Shown: positions 11,491-22,815, counted from the stretch's first letter. The stretch: 64,000 nt of DNA from Galeruca laticollis (GCA_963921935.1 OY998180.1:63566551-63630550); one strand, 5' to 3'. The notes: generated from the letters alone by a model not told the origin. A program made the numbers and translations.

Positions 11491-13038
11491 TTAGCTTATA
11501 ATCCGCATTGATGAAAAAGTGGCACTTAGGACGTTTTGCATATTGCACGCCAGGTATGTGTTTTAATTGTTAGGTGACTATCTACATCCAAGCTTAGACG
11601 AATTCTTGAAAAATCATGGTGAAGTCGGAGATCTAGCAAAGCGTGGAAATTGATCTAGTTGAAACAACCCATTTGCTACAAAACTGACGATAAACTATTA
11701 TATTTTTCTTCCAATACACAAACACACGCCACTGTCATGTAGTATATTCATTTGTTTGTTCTGGACATATTGGATAACCAACAATGTAATTGATTAAAAT
11801 TCAAGAAACTTCAAGTAGGTGCGAATATACCTCAAAAAATGTTGGTCTTTCTTTTTTGGTAGCGAAGGATTTGGAATCTCATTGTCACATACCATATTAA
11901 TAATTCATTTGTCAGTTTACTTCATTTAGTAGTACTCAATTTGAAGTTAAATGAAATATTACAATTACCACATCACCAAATTTTCATCGTTGCTGTCCAT
12001 CTGCTAAGCGCAAAAATAGTTCTTGTGCTATCAATATAAGTTTGCTATCAGTAGAAACGTCAAATTTGGTTTTTGCTCCATCTATATTACGACAATCTGA
12101 TTGATTTACGCCTATTCTGTCAAAACGTGTAGCTCAATATCGCCAAATAGGGTAGAATTGTTTATGATCCACTATCGCCACTGCCTCCGAGCACATATAT
12201 CTATATTCTCCTTAATCTTCGATGTTTTGTGAAATCAATAAATAAATCGCTCCTGTTTTCTCAATACACTCAATTATTTACGTGTAGTATAAGAGAATAG
12301 CAAAAAGTGGCGTATTTGCTTACATTGATATAGTCACGAATTCTCCCCCAAATAAAACGAAATAGAGACGAATGATGGTGTAAAAAAGTATTTCAGTGCT
12401 GTAACAAAAAAGGAGAAACAATATCGAAATTCAAAAGGAGGCTTAATATTGAATATGTCTAGAGATTCGGAAAAAAGTAAGGAGATGCGAAAGGTTGGGA
12501 AAGTGATGTTGTATACGTTTTTCACTCCGCTCATTAGTATTAACTCTTTGTTCTATAGTCGATCTATCATCTATTTTTTCATTAATGATATAAGTCTGTC
12601 CTAATTTAATGAGAGAATTAATTATCAGTTTTCCTTCCAAGTATACCCTACTGTATTTCTCCAATAATATGTATATCGGTTAGAGCTGAAAGCCCTTGGC
12701 TTCGATTTATTTCACTCTTCTCGTCCACTTTTTCTACTATAGTTTGTTTTCGATCTACAGTTTTTTTTACGCTAGTTACATTAAAATGCTTACAAATAAC
12801 TCCAGTTTTCATCGTTACACGAAAGATTTTTGAAAAAAAATTCTCGAAAATCGATCACCAACATTTATGGAGTAAATAAATTTTCTTAGAAACATCATTA
12901 GCAATATAATGAAAAACTCAGTTAAAGAAAATCGTATTTTAACAAAAATCGTCTCAATCTAATCCAGAAATACTGACTCTCTTGGTCAGTTGCGTTTTTT
13001 CTGAATCTTTACTTATAATAATTAACATGATTCTATTT
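11491..13038. other. Intergenic, nothing recognised
   Basis: AT-rich sequence. Minus-strand open frames at 12334-12534 and 12443-12664 overlap in different frames and show no recognisable motif. Confidence 0.45.
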
Positions 13039-13460
13039 ATACAGGGTGTACCAAATCCATACCCAAAATTTGGGAGATGATAGAGAGACTCAAAATAATG
13101 ATGGTATTTCATATAAAATTTTTGCTTTACGCCCTTCGTTAACGAACTATAGGGGTGGATCTACAGATGGGGAATAAAAATGGCTCTTCATTTATAATTT
13201 TTACATGGCTGATTGGAAATTAGTAATTAGTAAAATTACAACACCATAATTGGACACTTTTCGGCGTAATAAATAAGGATTCACTACACTGTTTGTGCAC
13301 TCAGGTACGGAGTAAGTTTAACAGTGAATACGGAAATGTTTTGGTAAATATAACTTTTTTCAGTTATAAATGCAGCCATTGAATTTTTTGAAAATTTTCA
13401 GAGATACCAAGTCCTCTGGTTACATTACGATAAAATGAACGGTTTAAGAGTGTAGCCTAT
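13039..13460 (-). mobile_element. Terminal fragment of a mariner-type element
   Basis: It starts with tacagggtgtaccaaat, a mariner-like terminus. It then follows, in reverse complement, the right end of the element at 33829-36425. Shared phrases include gggagatg(a/t)tagagagact, gttaacgaactat, ggtaaatataactttttt and acggtttaagag. The transposase is absent. The internal boundary is abrupt at about 13460, where another repeat begins. Confidence 0.75.
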
Positions 13461-13462
13461 TT

Positions 13463-13650
13463 TCTTCAGGTTGTTAATAAAAAAATCTGAGACCACAGAG
13501 CCCAAGGCAACGTTTCGTCAGAGAGCTTAGTTTAATTTAATTGAAAAGTGGTCCTAGGATAATTTTTATAGGCGCCACTTGATTACAAGGATTTTCAAGA
13601 AACACTCACTGATGAATCAATAAGATCAATAAGAAGTAAATTAGCTAAAG
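13463..13650 (+). repeat. Dispersed repeat, copy shared with 32025-32230
   Basis: It shares with 32025-32230, in the same orientation, the phrases cttc(a/t)ggttgttaataaaaa, cgtcagaga, gaaaagtggtcct, taatttttataggcgccact and tgattataa/caagg. The complement contains ctgacgaaacgttgcc. No coding content. The family is unidentified. Confidence 0.75.
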
Positions 13651-14019
13651 TCTATCCCAATGGAGTTGATAGCTTGAATCGGGGGTTCGGACCAAATGGT
13701 TGTAAACCACAAGCGCGACGGAACTACACAGAAAAAACAGTATTGAATCAAACAAAATATATTTTAGTCAAACAAATTTGTTCTTCCCATATGGCGAAAT
13801 AAACCTATCATTTAAAAGAAAACGCTAGTTTATTTGGATTCCAAGACCAATATTTGTTTGACACAAGAAAATATTAGATGATGTCAATTGTTATATCCAT
13901 TCAATTCTTCGGGTTTATTTGATGCAAGAATAATTTCACTTTAATCTGAGAATGTATTCCACCATCGAATTAAATAAACAGTTTTGTATATTCAAGAATA
14001 CTAAATACTCAAATGAAAC

Positions 14020-14033
14020 AAATATTTATTTGA
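14020..14033. repeat. Target-site duplication, left copy
   Basis: The motif aatatttatttga precedes the retrotransposon and recurs directly after its A-rich tail at about 19950-19962. Confidence 0.85.
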
Positions 14034-14344
14034 GATTCCGGTTCTGACCGTTAAACAGCTAACAGTTGTTAATTTCGGCTCCGATAAACCTAACAATTTT
14101 AGTGGTAAAACCAAACATAAGTGATAAAAGTTTAGTAGTACAGTTTAGTTATCATCATAGTGAAAACACAGTGAGTACTTTCTGATTGTTTTTATCTGTA
14201 AACACCTAGAAATCGCAATCTGAAGTATTCAAACATTCCAAACAATCTATCGACTACATTAAATAGTACCAGTTTTTGTCCTCAATAACTATTGAGTGAC
14301 AGGACCGCACTCAGCGATGATTAAAATTTCTGCATCTGACCAAA

Positions 14345-15730
14345 ATGAATAATTCTTCACAAGCTAATACTATGTCATATTCTACCGCTTTGTCACAACA
14401 ACATTATCCATCGCGAAATCAAGCAATTGTTCTCAATACCATAACAAACACGAAATTACAAGACTATCTGAATGAAATTGGTCCTCTAGTTGAACCAAAA
14501 AATATTACACATGTTTCCAGGATTTCCAATAATAGGCTATGTATATTCCTATCAAGCAAAGAAGTAGTAGATAACTTTATTAACAACTACGGCCACATAA
14601 ATGTCAACAACGAAAAAATTCAAGAAGGACGACTTATTACACCCTCGGAAAGACTAGTTTTATCTAATGTAAGTCCTGTTATACCCAATGATTTGCTTAC
14701 AGCTAAACTAGCAACACTGGGACTAAAACTACTTTCACCCATGAACCCTCTCAGAATAAACTCCGATAACCCCCAATACAGCCATATTTTAAGTTTCAGA
14801 CGGCAAATATACATTGCGCCTCTAGATAATATAATTATTCCAGAATATTTCGATCTAGAATACGATACTCTCAATTTCCGTATTTTTTTATCTCGAGACA
14901 ATCAAAACTGTTTCAAATGTAGAAATCCAGGTCATCTATCTTCACAGTGCCCAAATATTCCAATGCCTACAACAGCACCTTCCACTTCATCGAGACAACC
15001 ATTTCCTACAGAGACTACTCCTACAACTCATACCAAACTAGACACTCCTTCCCAAACAAATCTCCCAACCACAACAATCAACACATTTCACTCAAACCAA
15101 AATATAAATGCATCCACATCAGAAGAGCCTGTTGCTAATTCAACAATCGCTGCGCCCCGCACTTCATCTCCTACCACAAACATAAATCAAGAAAAAACTA
15201 TCAATGAACAAACATCACAAAATTCAAATGAAGAAATCGATACAATGGAAACCAATCAATTACCAGATCAAGCTACAAGTAATAAAAGAAGTTTTTCAGA
15301 AGTCACTGTATCCACCCCAGAACACTCTCAGCAATCCACTCCAACTGAACAGCTCACTTTTACTCTTCCAGAAAATCCAAAAAAGCAAACTAAAAAGACA
15401 AAGAAGAAAAAATCTCAACAAAATAATTTATCCAAACTAGAAGAAATGAAACAAGTTAGAGATTTTATAGATAAACAAAACCCTCCATTCGTATTAAATG
15501 CCGACCAATTCACTTCATTACTGGAAGACTCACTTGGAGCTCAAGACGTTATCAACTTAGCCAAAGATTACACCAACAATATAAATAGCTTAATCGAAAT
15601 GCTGCTACAAGTTTACCCACAAATAGAAGATAGAAGCCTAAAAACAAAATGTACAAAACTACGGAAAAAACTAGAAAGACAGACAGATACCAACCCTAGC
15701 AGTGACGCATCTGCCGACAGCTGTTTCTAA
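14345..15730 (+). CDS. ORF1, gag-like RNA-binding protein
   Basis: This 461-codon ORF encodes the nucleocapsid-like protein that coats the element RNA in ribonucleoprotein particles. Residues 1-185 form a structured N-terminal part. A CCHC zinc knuckle (CFKCRNPGHLSSQC) lies at 189-202. It is followed by about 130 residues of Ser/Thr/Pro/Asn-rich low-complexity sequence, then a lysine cluster (around 345-360) and a short helical C-terminus. I-element gags usually have three knuckles, but only one is evident here. The ATG at 14345 is the first in frame after a leader with stops. The stop lies 31 bases before the conserved start of ORF2, which is in another frame. The ORF is intact, with no frameshift. 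Confidence 0.9.
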   Translation: MNNSSQANTMSYSTALSQQHYPSRNQAIVLNTITNTKLQDYLNEIGPLVEPKNITHVSRISNNRLCIFLSSKEVVDNFINNYGHINVNNEKIQEGRLITPSERLVLSNVSPVIPNDLLTAKLATLGLKLLSPMNPLRINSDNPQYSHILSFRRQIYIAPLDNIIIPEYFDLEYDTLNFRIFLSRDNQNCFKCRNPGHLSSQCPNIPMPTTAPSTSSRQPFPTETTPTTHTKLDTPSQTNLPTTTINTFHSNQNINASTSEEPVANSTIAAPRTSSPTTNINQEKTINEQTSQNSNEEIDTMETNQLPDQATSNKRSFSEVTVSTPEHSQQSTPTEQLTFTLPENPKKQTKKTKKKKSQQNNLSKLEEMKQVRDFIDKQNPPFVLNADQFTSLLEDSLGAQDVINLAKDYTNNINSLIEMLLQVYPQIEDRSLKTKCTKLRKKLERQTDTNPSSDASADSCF

Positions 15731-15734
15731 ATAA

Positions 15735-18700
15735 ATATTCGCTTTCCAGACCATTCTACAATGGAATTTGAATGGATATTACATCCATTCAAATATGCTA
15801 CAACTATTGATTGCAGAACATTCGCCAGATGTAATATGTTTGCAAGAAACACATTTTCATGTAAACAAAAACAAAACACCAAGATACTATACTGGATTCT
15901 TCAAAAATAGAATTTCTGAAGTAGCCAGTGGTGGAGTTGCCATCTACACTAAATCACTATTAGCAGCAACCTCAATACAAATAAACACCCCATTTGAAGC
16001 CGTAGCCGTACAACTATTAACTCCTAACAAGATAACTATATGCAATATTTACATACCCTCCAGTCAAGCCATAGACCAACACGAGTTGGAACTTCTAACA
16101 AACCAACTACCTAATCCATTTATTATCGTCGGCGACCTTAATGGTCACCATTTTTCTTGGGGATCAGAGAGCATCGACACACGCGGTAGAAAAATAAAAG
16201 ACTGGATAGACACAATGAATATCTCACTACTGAATGATGGAAGCATGACTAGATTCAATGCAGCCACCACAAAATTCTCTGCTATAGATTTATCACTGTG
16301 CACTTCGAACATCACAACTGACCTCAATTGGAGAGTAGTCGATGATCTATACAGCAGTGACCATTTTCCAATTATTATAGAAAACTTAGCGAACAAACCA
16401 AATAAGAATAACAACACAAATCCTTTGAAAAGATGGAAACTAAACAAGGCAAATTGGAATAATTTTGCAGATCACATTGGGAAAAACATCACTAACCTAA
16501 AAATAACCAACAACGTCAATGAAACCCTCAATAATTTCAATTCTATAATACTATCTGCTGCCTTTGATGAAATTGGGAAAACTGGTTATCTCAAAAAACA
16601 CAACCCTGTGCCTTGGTGGAATAATGCTTGTGATGCTGCAATAAAAGCCAGTAAAAATTCATGGAACAAGTTCAAAAGACACAAAACAAATGATAACCTA
16701 TTAGAATACAAAAAACAAAGAGCACATGCGAGGCGCACAACACGAAATAGCCAAAAAGAATCATGGCACAACTACCTGAAAAATATAAATAGTTCCACGC
16801 CATTATCGTCAGTATGGAAAAAGGTGAAAAAAATATCGGGAAAAAATATAATTAATGAAATCCCTGCTTTGAAAACAAAAAACAACACATTAATCTCGAA
16901 CTCTAGCGAAATTGCTGAAATTTTTGCAGAACAATATAGACAATCTTCGAGTAATGAAAACTATGATGCCGATTTCTTAAAGCTCAAAAATATAGCTGAA
17001 TCCTCCCCTATAACAATTGAGGAAAACGTAGATCAAATTAATAATCCCATTTCAATAGAAGAGTTTTCTGAAGCATTGCAATCCATGAAAGACACCTCAC
17101 CGGGACCCGACGATATCCCGACTGTATTTTTAAAGAATCTCCCGTACTCTGCAAAACAGCACTTGCTAGAAATATTTAACTTGATCTGGAATCAACATAA
17201 GTTTCCAGATGTCTGGAGACGAGCTATAATAATACCCATCCTCAAACCACGAAAACCTTCTCTATCGCCTGAGTCTTATAGACCAATATCACTCACATGC
17301 AGTACATGTAAGCTCCTTGAAAAAATTATAAACCGCAGGCTATTATGGTGCCTAGAATCAAACAACCAATTACTTGCAGAACAATCAGCCTTCCGGCCAA
17401 ATAGATCTACATTAGATAACATTATAGATTTAGAAAGTCAAATAAATGAAGCTTTTGTTAATAAACAGAAATGTGTGGCAGTGTCTTTTGACCTCAGTAA
17501 GGCTTTTGATACTGCATGGCATCATCAAATTTTATTAAAACTGCAAAACTGGAACTATCAAGGCAATATTTTAGCTTTTATACAAAACTTTCTGAGAAAT
17601 CGACTTTTCCAAGTAAGAAGCAATGGTACATTATCCAGCACCAAACAACAAGTGAATGGAACCCCACAAGGGTCAATATTGAGTCCCACACTATTTCTAA
17701 TTGCGATTAACGACATACTTAAAATAATTAACAAACCAGTCCAAGCTAGGCTATTTGCCGACGACTTAATTATATTTATGAAAGGAAAAAATTTAGACAG
17801 CTTAACCACCCTACTACAAAATCAAATAAAGGAGTTAGAGAAATGGACTAAAGCTAATGGCTTCAAATTTTCATCTGAAAAAACAGAATGCATAGTATTC
17901 TCCAAAAAATATACACAATTACAACCAAAACTTACTTTACACGACGAAACTCTTCAATGTAAAGAACACATAAATTTCTTGGGATTAATTTTTGATCAAA
18001 AATTAAATTGGAAAGCTCACATTAAACAACTTGTTCTATCATGTCAGTCAGGTTTAAATCTCCTAAAGTGTCTAGCCAACAAACATTGGGGAACGGATGG
18101 AAAAACACTGATGATGGTATATCGAGCATTAGTTAGGTCAAAAATAGACTATGGTTGCATTGCATACGCTTCAGCAAAACAGTCAATCTTGAGGCCCCTT
18201 GATGTTATCCATAATCAGGCACTAAGAATAATTCTAGGAGCATTTCGCAGCACTCCCGTAAATAGTTTAAATTGCGAAGCAGGAGAAGCAAGTCTAAGTG
18301 ATAGAAGGCAAATTCTGAGCCTACCATACGCAGCAAAAATATCCAGCAACACCCAACACCCAACGTATAAGAATACCATATCAGACAGATATCCTTCCTG
18401 CTTCCAAAGTAAATACTGGAACCCTCCTGTCTATGAAAGAATTCGCAGATATTTAAAAAGCCACAACTATGTCTCGTTCCCATTAACCTTTCCAAATAGA
18501 GTCTCTGAAACCGACATTCACCCTTGGACACGTGTCCCTCCCAAAATCAATACTAACTTAACCGATCTCAATAAACATGACTATAATATTCACACTATAC
18601 ATCAAAAATTTAAAGAAATCACAAGCAAATATCATGGGTACACAGAGATATATACAGATGCATCAAAAAAAGGGGAAAACGTTGGAGCAGCCATTGTAAC

Positions 18701-19442
18701 AAATACCAACTCTGAAACATTCAAACTACCAGGCACATACACTATCCTTTCTGGAGAACTATATGCGATATACAAAGCAGTAGAACATGCCAAACACCAG
18801 CAAGATAAATACTTTATCATTTTGACAGACTCATTGAACTCACTAAAATTATTAGGAAGAATTTACGAAAGACATCCAATAGTTAATTTAATAAAAAAAG
18901 AGCTAGAACAATTGTACAACCATAACCAAGACATCAGATTCATTTGGATTCCATCGCATGTGGGAATCAAAGGTAATGAGGAAGCAGACGAGAAAGCACA
19001 AGCGGCAACTTATCAAAACTGTCTTGCTTGTAACCTATCGACATCAACTGATTTAAAATCACACTTCAAGGACAAAATCATAAAACGCTGGAATACCTTT
19101 TGGCAAGAATCCGAATCTAAATTAAAACACTTAAAACCTAGCTTCGGACCTTGGCATATATCAACTGGAAACAGAAGGAACCAGGTAATCATCACCCGAC
19201 TACGTCTAGGACACACCAGATACACGCATGAACACTTAATAACAAGGGAGGATCCTCCATTTTGCAATTTCTGTGATGAAGAGATTAGTGTACATCACCT
19301 ACTAATCGATTGCCCTATGTATGATCTACTACGAAAGACCTACAAGATTCCACGAAATATTAAGGAAATCTTAGGTAATGTCTCAGACCCACAAAGTGTT
19401 ATAGCTTTTCTGAAAAGTGCAAATATGTTTCATAAGATATAA
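15735..19442 (+). CDS. ORF2, endonuclease-reverse transcriptase-RNase H
   Basis: This polyprotein nicks target DNA and copies the element RNA onto it. Numbered from the TTG at 15768 (1,224 codons), the APE-type endonuclease occupies about 1-210, with the catalytic Glu in LQET (27), GDLNGHH (122-128) and SDH (197-199). The RT spans about 440-790 (FDLSKAFD, TPQGSILSP, FADD at 663-666, FLG). RNase H spans about 955-1085, with Asp964 in YTDAS, Glu997, Asp1021 and the HVGIKGNEEAD motif. A C2HC knuckle (CNFCDEEISVHHLLIDC) lies at 1166-1182. The frame has no ATG before the endonuclease: it opens after TAA at 15732-15734 and its first ATG (15795) falls inside the domain. Re-initiation after ORF1 or a non-AUG start is therefore likely. 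No internal stops. Confidence 0.92.
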   Translation: MFAFQTILQWNLNGYYIHSNMLQLLIAEHSPDVICLQETHFHVNKNKTPRYYTGFFKNRISEVASGGVAIYTKSLLAATSIQINTPFEAVAVQLLTPNKITICNIYIPSSQAIDQHELELLTNQLPNPFIIVGDLNGHHFSWGSESIDTRGRKIKDWIDTMNISLLNDGSMTRFNAATTKFSAIDLSLCTSNITTDLNWRVVDDLYSSDHFPIIIENLANKPNKNNNTNPLKRWKLNKANWNNFADHIGKNITNLKITNNVNETLNNFNSIILSAAFDEIGKTGYLKKHNPVPWWNNACDAAIKASKNSWNKFKRHKTNDNLLEYKKQRAHARRTTRNSQKESWHNYLKNINSSTPLSSVWKKVKKISGKNIINEIPALKTKNNTLISNSSEIAEIFAEQYRQSSSNENYDADFLKLKNIAESSPITIEENVDQINNPISIEEFSEALQSMKDTSPGPDDIPTVFLKNLPYSAKQHLLEIFNLIWNQHKFPDVWRRAIIIPILKPRKPSLSPESYRPISLTCSTCKLLEKIINRRLLWCLESNNQLLAEQSAFRPNRSTLDNIIDLESQINEAFVNKQKCVAVSFDLSKAFDTAWHHQILLKLQNWNYQGNILAFIQNFLRNRLFQVRSNGTLSSTKQQVNGTPQGSILSPTLFLIAINDILKIINKPVQARLFADDLIIFMKGKNLDSLTTLLQNQIKELEKWTKANGFKFSSEKTECIVFSKKYTQLQPKLTLHDETLQCKEHINFLGLIFDQKLNWKAHIKQLVLSCQSGLNLLKCLANKHWGTDGKTLMMVYRALVRSKIDYGCIAYASAKQSILRPLDVIHNQALRIILGAFRSTPVNSLNCEAGEASLSDRRQILSLPYAAKISSNTQHPTYKNTISDRYPSCFQSKYWNPPVYERIRRYLKSHNYVSFPLTFPNRVSETDIHPWTRVPPKINTNLTDLNKHDYNIHTIHQKFKEITSKYHGYTEIYTDASKKGENVGAAIVTNTNSETFKLPGTYTILSGELYAIYKAVEHAKHQQDKYFIILTDSLNSLKLLGRIYERHPIVNLIKKELEQLYNHNQDIRFIWIPSHVGIKGNEEADEKAQAATYQNCLACNLSTSTDLKSHFKDKIIKRWNTFWQESESKLKHLKPSFGPWHISTGNRRNQVIITRLRLGHTRYTHEHLITREDPPFCNFCDEEISVHHLLIDCPMYDLLRKTYKIPRNIKEILGNVSDPQSVIAFLKSANMFHKI

Positions 19443-19901
19443 CCATTCTACCGTCACACAGTATACCTAAACTAAACGTTAATACTGCACTGAGACACCT
19501 GTTTTCTGTTGTTTATTCTATCAATTATGAATTATGTACCATATACCGCTAATGTATTTTTATTTGTTTCAATATCTACCATAAAATTGTTAATTTATTT
19601 TGTATTAAGAAATGTATGTACTATGTAGAAATATTAAGGAAATCTTAGGTAATGCCTCAGACCCACAAAGTGTTATAGCTTTTCTGAAAAGAGCAAATAT
19701 GTTTCATAAGATATAACCATTCTACCGTCACACAGTATACCTAAACTAAACGTTAATACTGCACTGAGACACCTGTTTTCTGTTGTTTATTCTATTAATT
19801 ATGAATTATGTACCATATACCGCTAATGTATTTTTATTTGTTTCAATATCTACCATAAGATTGTTAATTTATTTTGTATTAAGAAATGTATGTACTATGT
19901 A
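19354..19901 (+). repeat. 274-bp tandem duplication of the LINE 3' end
   Basis: The segment starting gaaatattaaggaaatcttag at 19354 (last ~28 codons of ORF2 plus 3' UTR) is repeated exactly at 19628. I count four substitutions over 274 bases. The true polyA-proximal end (aaccgctaatgatcttgtag...) follows only the second copy. Confidence 0.95.
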
Positions 19902-20598
19902 AACCGCTAATGATCTTGTAGGTCGATGCGGATAAATAAATAAAAAAAAAATATTTATTTGAATCTTAGAATACATATTGTTTGGTTAAATACAAGACTG
20001 ATAAAATGGAAAAAATATTATTGATTTTGTTCAAATATTCATTTAATTTCAGAATCCGTAGAGTTCAATCAAGAATATCGCTATCGCGGAATTGATTCAA
20101 AATTATACTTGAATGACGAGTATGAGTTACTCAAGTGAAAAAATATTTTAATTCAGTAAAAAAAATATATTGTTTGGTTTAAAAACATGCCTGCTGGAAT
20201 GAAGAAAAATATCTTTGTGATATTGTTTCAATTCTACAATTCGTATCACTAGAATATCTTGGTAAATATCTTCACATGCTACTGCCTATTGATGTTCCCA
20301 AATTTCAGTAGTTTGTGATTTTATTATACATAACAAAAGATGGAAATACAGTAGAATGTTTCATTTGATATTATCTATACAAGTTTCTTCCAGGTATATA
20401 GAAAGCTTTACAAAATCTCCTGCAGTGATTTTGTTATACTATATCCCAGCATACCTTTTTTTCTGTGTACCTGCCCCGTAACCTATACAGGTACAACCCA
20501 ATTTCCGGTTAATATTTATTCTAGCTACCTGTATAAAATAAAATTTGAAGTAGTTAGTATTTGGCAACTAGCAAGTAACGTATGTACGTCTAATTAAG

Positions 20599-21893
20599 AT
20601 GGCTTCAAGTTCAAGTTTTTCAGCAATTTCTATTGAACGAGTTAGCAAAAGTGCGTATTCTTTGCGGGAAAAAACATGAATCCTGAACGTTCATGATGCT
20701 CTTTTGCACCATAATTACGAGCTTTGCCAATATAATAGGGGTAGTAGAATCAACGATTTATAGATTTTTACGTGAGAGAAAATGCTGGAACCTCGGTAAA
20801 CCTATTCCTCACCTGTGGAAGAAACCATTAGAAATTGACCACGATGTTAAAAACAGTGTACGTAGAATATTGTATGGTATGTATTTCGCAAAAGGAATAC
20901 CAACATTGGCCAAGATTGTGCAAGCCGCCCAGAATGACGAAAACCTGCCACAACTATCAAGAGCTAGAGTATGGAGAATTCTTCATGGAATGAACTTTTG
21001 GTGGGAAAAACAGAACAGAAAATCTTTTCTTATTAATAGGCCGGATATTGTCTGCTGAGGACGAGAATACTCAAGGTCAATCCGAAAATATCGCAATGAA
21101 TGTAAGAATATTTTCAATTTGGATGAAACCTGGCTAAATGAAGGTCGAAAGTCTGGCAAGCTAAAAATATACTGCATTCCCGACAAGCTGTGATAGATGG
21201 CTGGTAAACACGATTAAGACTTCCGCCTGAAAAGGGACGCAGGCTTGTTATAACCCATATGGCAGTGAAAACGGATTTTTTGAACAAGGATTATTGGAAT
21301 TTCAATCTAATTCAATCAAAGAATACCACAAAGAAATGACGGCTGACGTTGTTGATGAATATTTCCAACAAATGATCGAACACATTCTCCAGAATTCGGT
21401 TATTGTAATGGATAATGCCAGCTATCATTCTCGATTAGTAGTTCATGGAAAAAAGCGGCGATAATTGAGTGGTTGCAGGGTAAAGTCTTAAATTTCGATG
21501 ATGCAATGGTGAAAAAAGAACTTTTGCAAATTGTTAGACAGCGTAAGGCAAAGTTTAAAAATTGTCAATCGATGAGGAGGTATTATTGTACATCGCTCAC
21601 CCCCTTACCCTTGTGAGCTGAATCCAACAGAGCTTATATGGGCACAACTCAAAGGTTATGTTACCAGGAATAACAAAACTTTTAAACTTCAAGAAATACG
21701 GCGACTTTTGATGGATTCATGGGCGAATGTGGATGACGGAAACTGGTAAAGCGCCATAAAACATGTTATAGCTGAGGAGGGGAGAATGTAAGATTTGACG
21801 ACTTAATCGACGAAACTACAGAGATCGAACCGTTAATTATTAACTTAGGACAAGACGATTCTCCAGATTTTTCTGATGAAGAATTTAGTTAAT
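20599..21893 (+). pseudogene. IS630-type (DDE_3) transposase, broken copy
   Basis: It encodes a cut-and-paste transposase of the insect IS630/Tc1-mariner type. An ATG at 20599 starts MASSSSFSAISIERVSKSAY. A helix-turn-helix region continues in shifted frames (an open 121-codon piece at 20693-21058 with a winged-helix motif ending RVWRILHGMNFWW). The first catalytic Asp lies in FNLDETW (near 21115), the second in VMDNASYH (near 21405) and the terminal Glu in the CELNPTELIWAQLKG region (near 21618). The acidic tail typical of the family (EPLIINLGQDDSPDFSDEEF) ends at about 21890. Several frameshifts and stops inactivate it. A second member of the family lies at 50209-52320, but the two are clearly diverged. 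Termini were not established. Confidence 0.8.
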
Positions 21894-22264
21894 AATGCTG
21901 TATATATTATAGTTGAAGTAATGTTCGCCTGCAAGAATACGTGTGTATATAAATCTTGAACAATTACTTTGTATTTTCATTATAATATGTATTATAATAA
22001 ACTTTAAGCAAAAATCATAAATAGCCCTGTTCTACTGCTATGGACCGTTCGGTTACCTGCGTATGCTTTCATGTGCATTTTATTACCTATTGTTATTTGA
22101 CCGATTGCCGGGTGGCGTGGTCACATTTTCATTCTTCTTAGTCTAGATACATTGTAAAACATAAATGAGAGATGAAAATTTTTGATACACCCGTTCTCCG
22201 TTTTCAGTTTATGATAAGCGGTCTGTGCTATGAAAAACTTTGAAACGAAGTATAGTAAGAATAG
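21894..22264. other. 3' flank of the dead transposase
   Basis: AT-rich. A stretch ggttacctgc at about 22051 weakly mirrors caggtacaaccc near 20490, a possible but unproven terminal repeat pair. Confidence 0.3.
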
Positions 22265-22605
22265 TAGAGTGAAAATGCTTTATGTTTGTGAATTGAATAA
22301 AACACTCAATCAAATAAATAAATTCCAATATATGGGTATGTTTGAATTTATGATATAAATAGAATTGTGTATGTAAAATAGTGTCTTCAAACGTATAAAA
22401 TTGATAAGTGGTAGTTGAGTTGAGTTTAAAAGTGATGACTACAATATTAAATGTAATCTATGGATTGCGTTTATAATAATCAAAGGAAAATAAAAATAAC
22501 TTGTAGTTGGTATACCAATCACAGCTTTACAAAAATGTAATAATGAATACAGTCGTAGTGAAATATAATTGCAAAAATTGAAATATCAAAATATAATAAT
22601 TAATA

Positions 22606-22815
22606 CGTCATTGGAGATATTGAGAATTTCCCAAGTCAAATGTTGCAATATCTTTATGAAAATGTAATGATTAATGCCATTGAAAATATTGAGAATTCCG
22701 CTGTCAAAAGTTACAATAATATCTTGATAAAAATGTAATTAATTTGTCATTGAAAATATTGAGAATTTTACAAGCCAAAAGTTGTAATATCTTTATAAAA
22801 TGTAATTATTAATAT
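22606..22815. repeat. 69-70-bp minisatellite, three units
   Basis: The phrase tcattgaaaatattgagaat recurs at about 22606, 22676 and 22745, followed each time by caagtcaaaagtt and atctt-ataaaaatgtaatta. The corresponding segment of the second repeat copy (32650-32785) has only two units. Confidence 0.85.

Larger units (their letters stand above)
14034..19950 (+). mobile_element. Full-length I/Jockey-type non-LTR retrotransposon
   Basis: It is bounded by a 13-14-bp target duplication and ends in gataaataaataaaaaaaaa. It has a 5' leader of about 310 bases, ORF1 (gag-like), ORF2 (endonuclease-RT-RNase H-zinc knuckle) and a 3' terminus that is present twice. Both ORFs are uninterrupted. An APE endonuclease plus RNase H places it in the I group or a neighbouring RNase-H-bearing Jockey-superfamily clade; the clade is inference. 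It is inserted inside the MITE-like element. Confidence 0.92.
13721..20471. mobile_element. Small inverted-terminus (MITE-like) element split by a LINE
   Basis: The left end (13721) reads cacagaaaaaa, and the right end near 20460-20470 is its complement ttttttctgtg. Each is flanked by TA, as expected of a TA target duplication. Removing the non-LTR insertion (14034-19962 including one target copy) leaves about 820 bp without coding capacity. Its AT-rich arms repeat phrases such as ttgtttg(g/a)tt and attgaatcaaac. The termini are short, so the assignment is tentative. Confidence 0.45.

Noticed and set aside
12334..12664. Overlapping minus-strand open frames as a possible gene
   Set aside because: Two different frames overlap, no recognisable domain, and AT-rich composition explains the length.
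20480..22065. Terminal inverted repeats for the first IS630-type transposase (caggta-acc motifs)
   Set aside because: Only about ten matching bases with gaps; could be chance.
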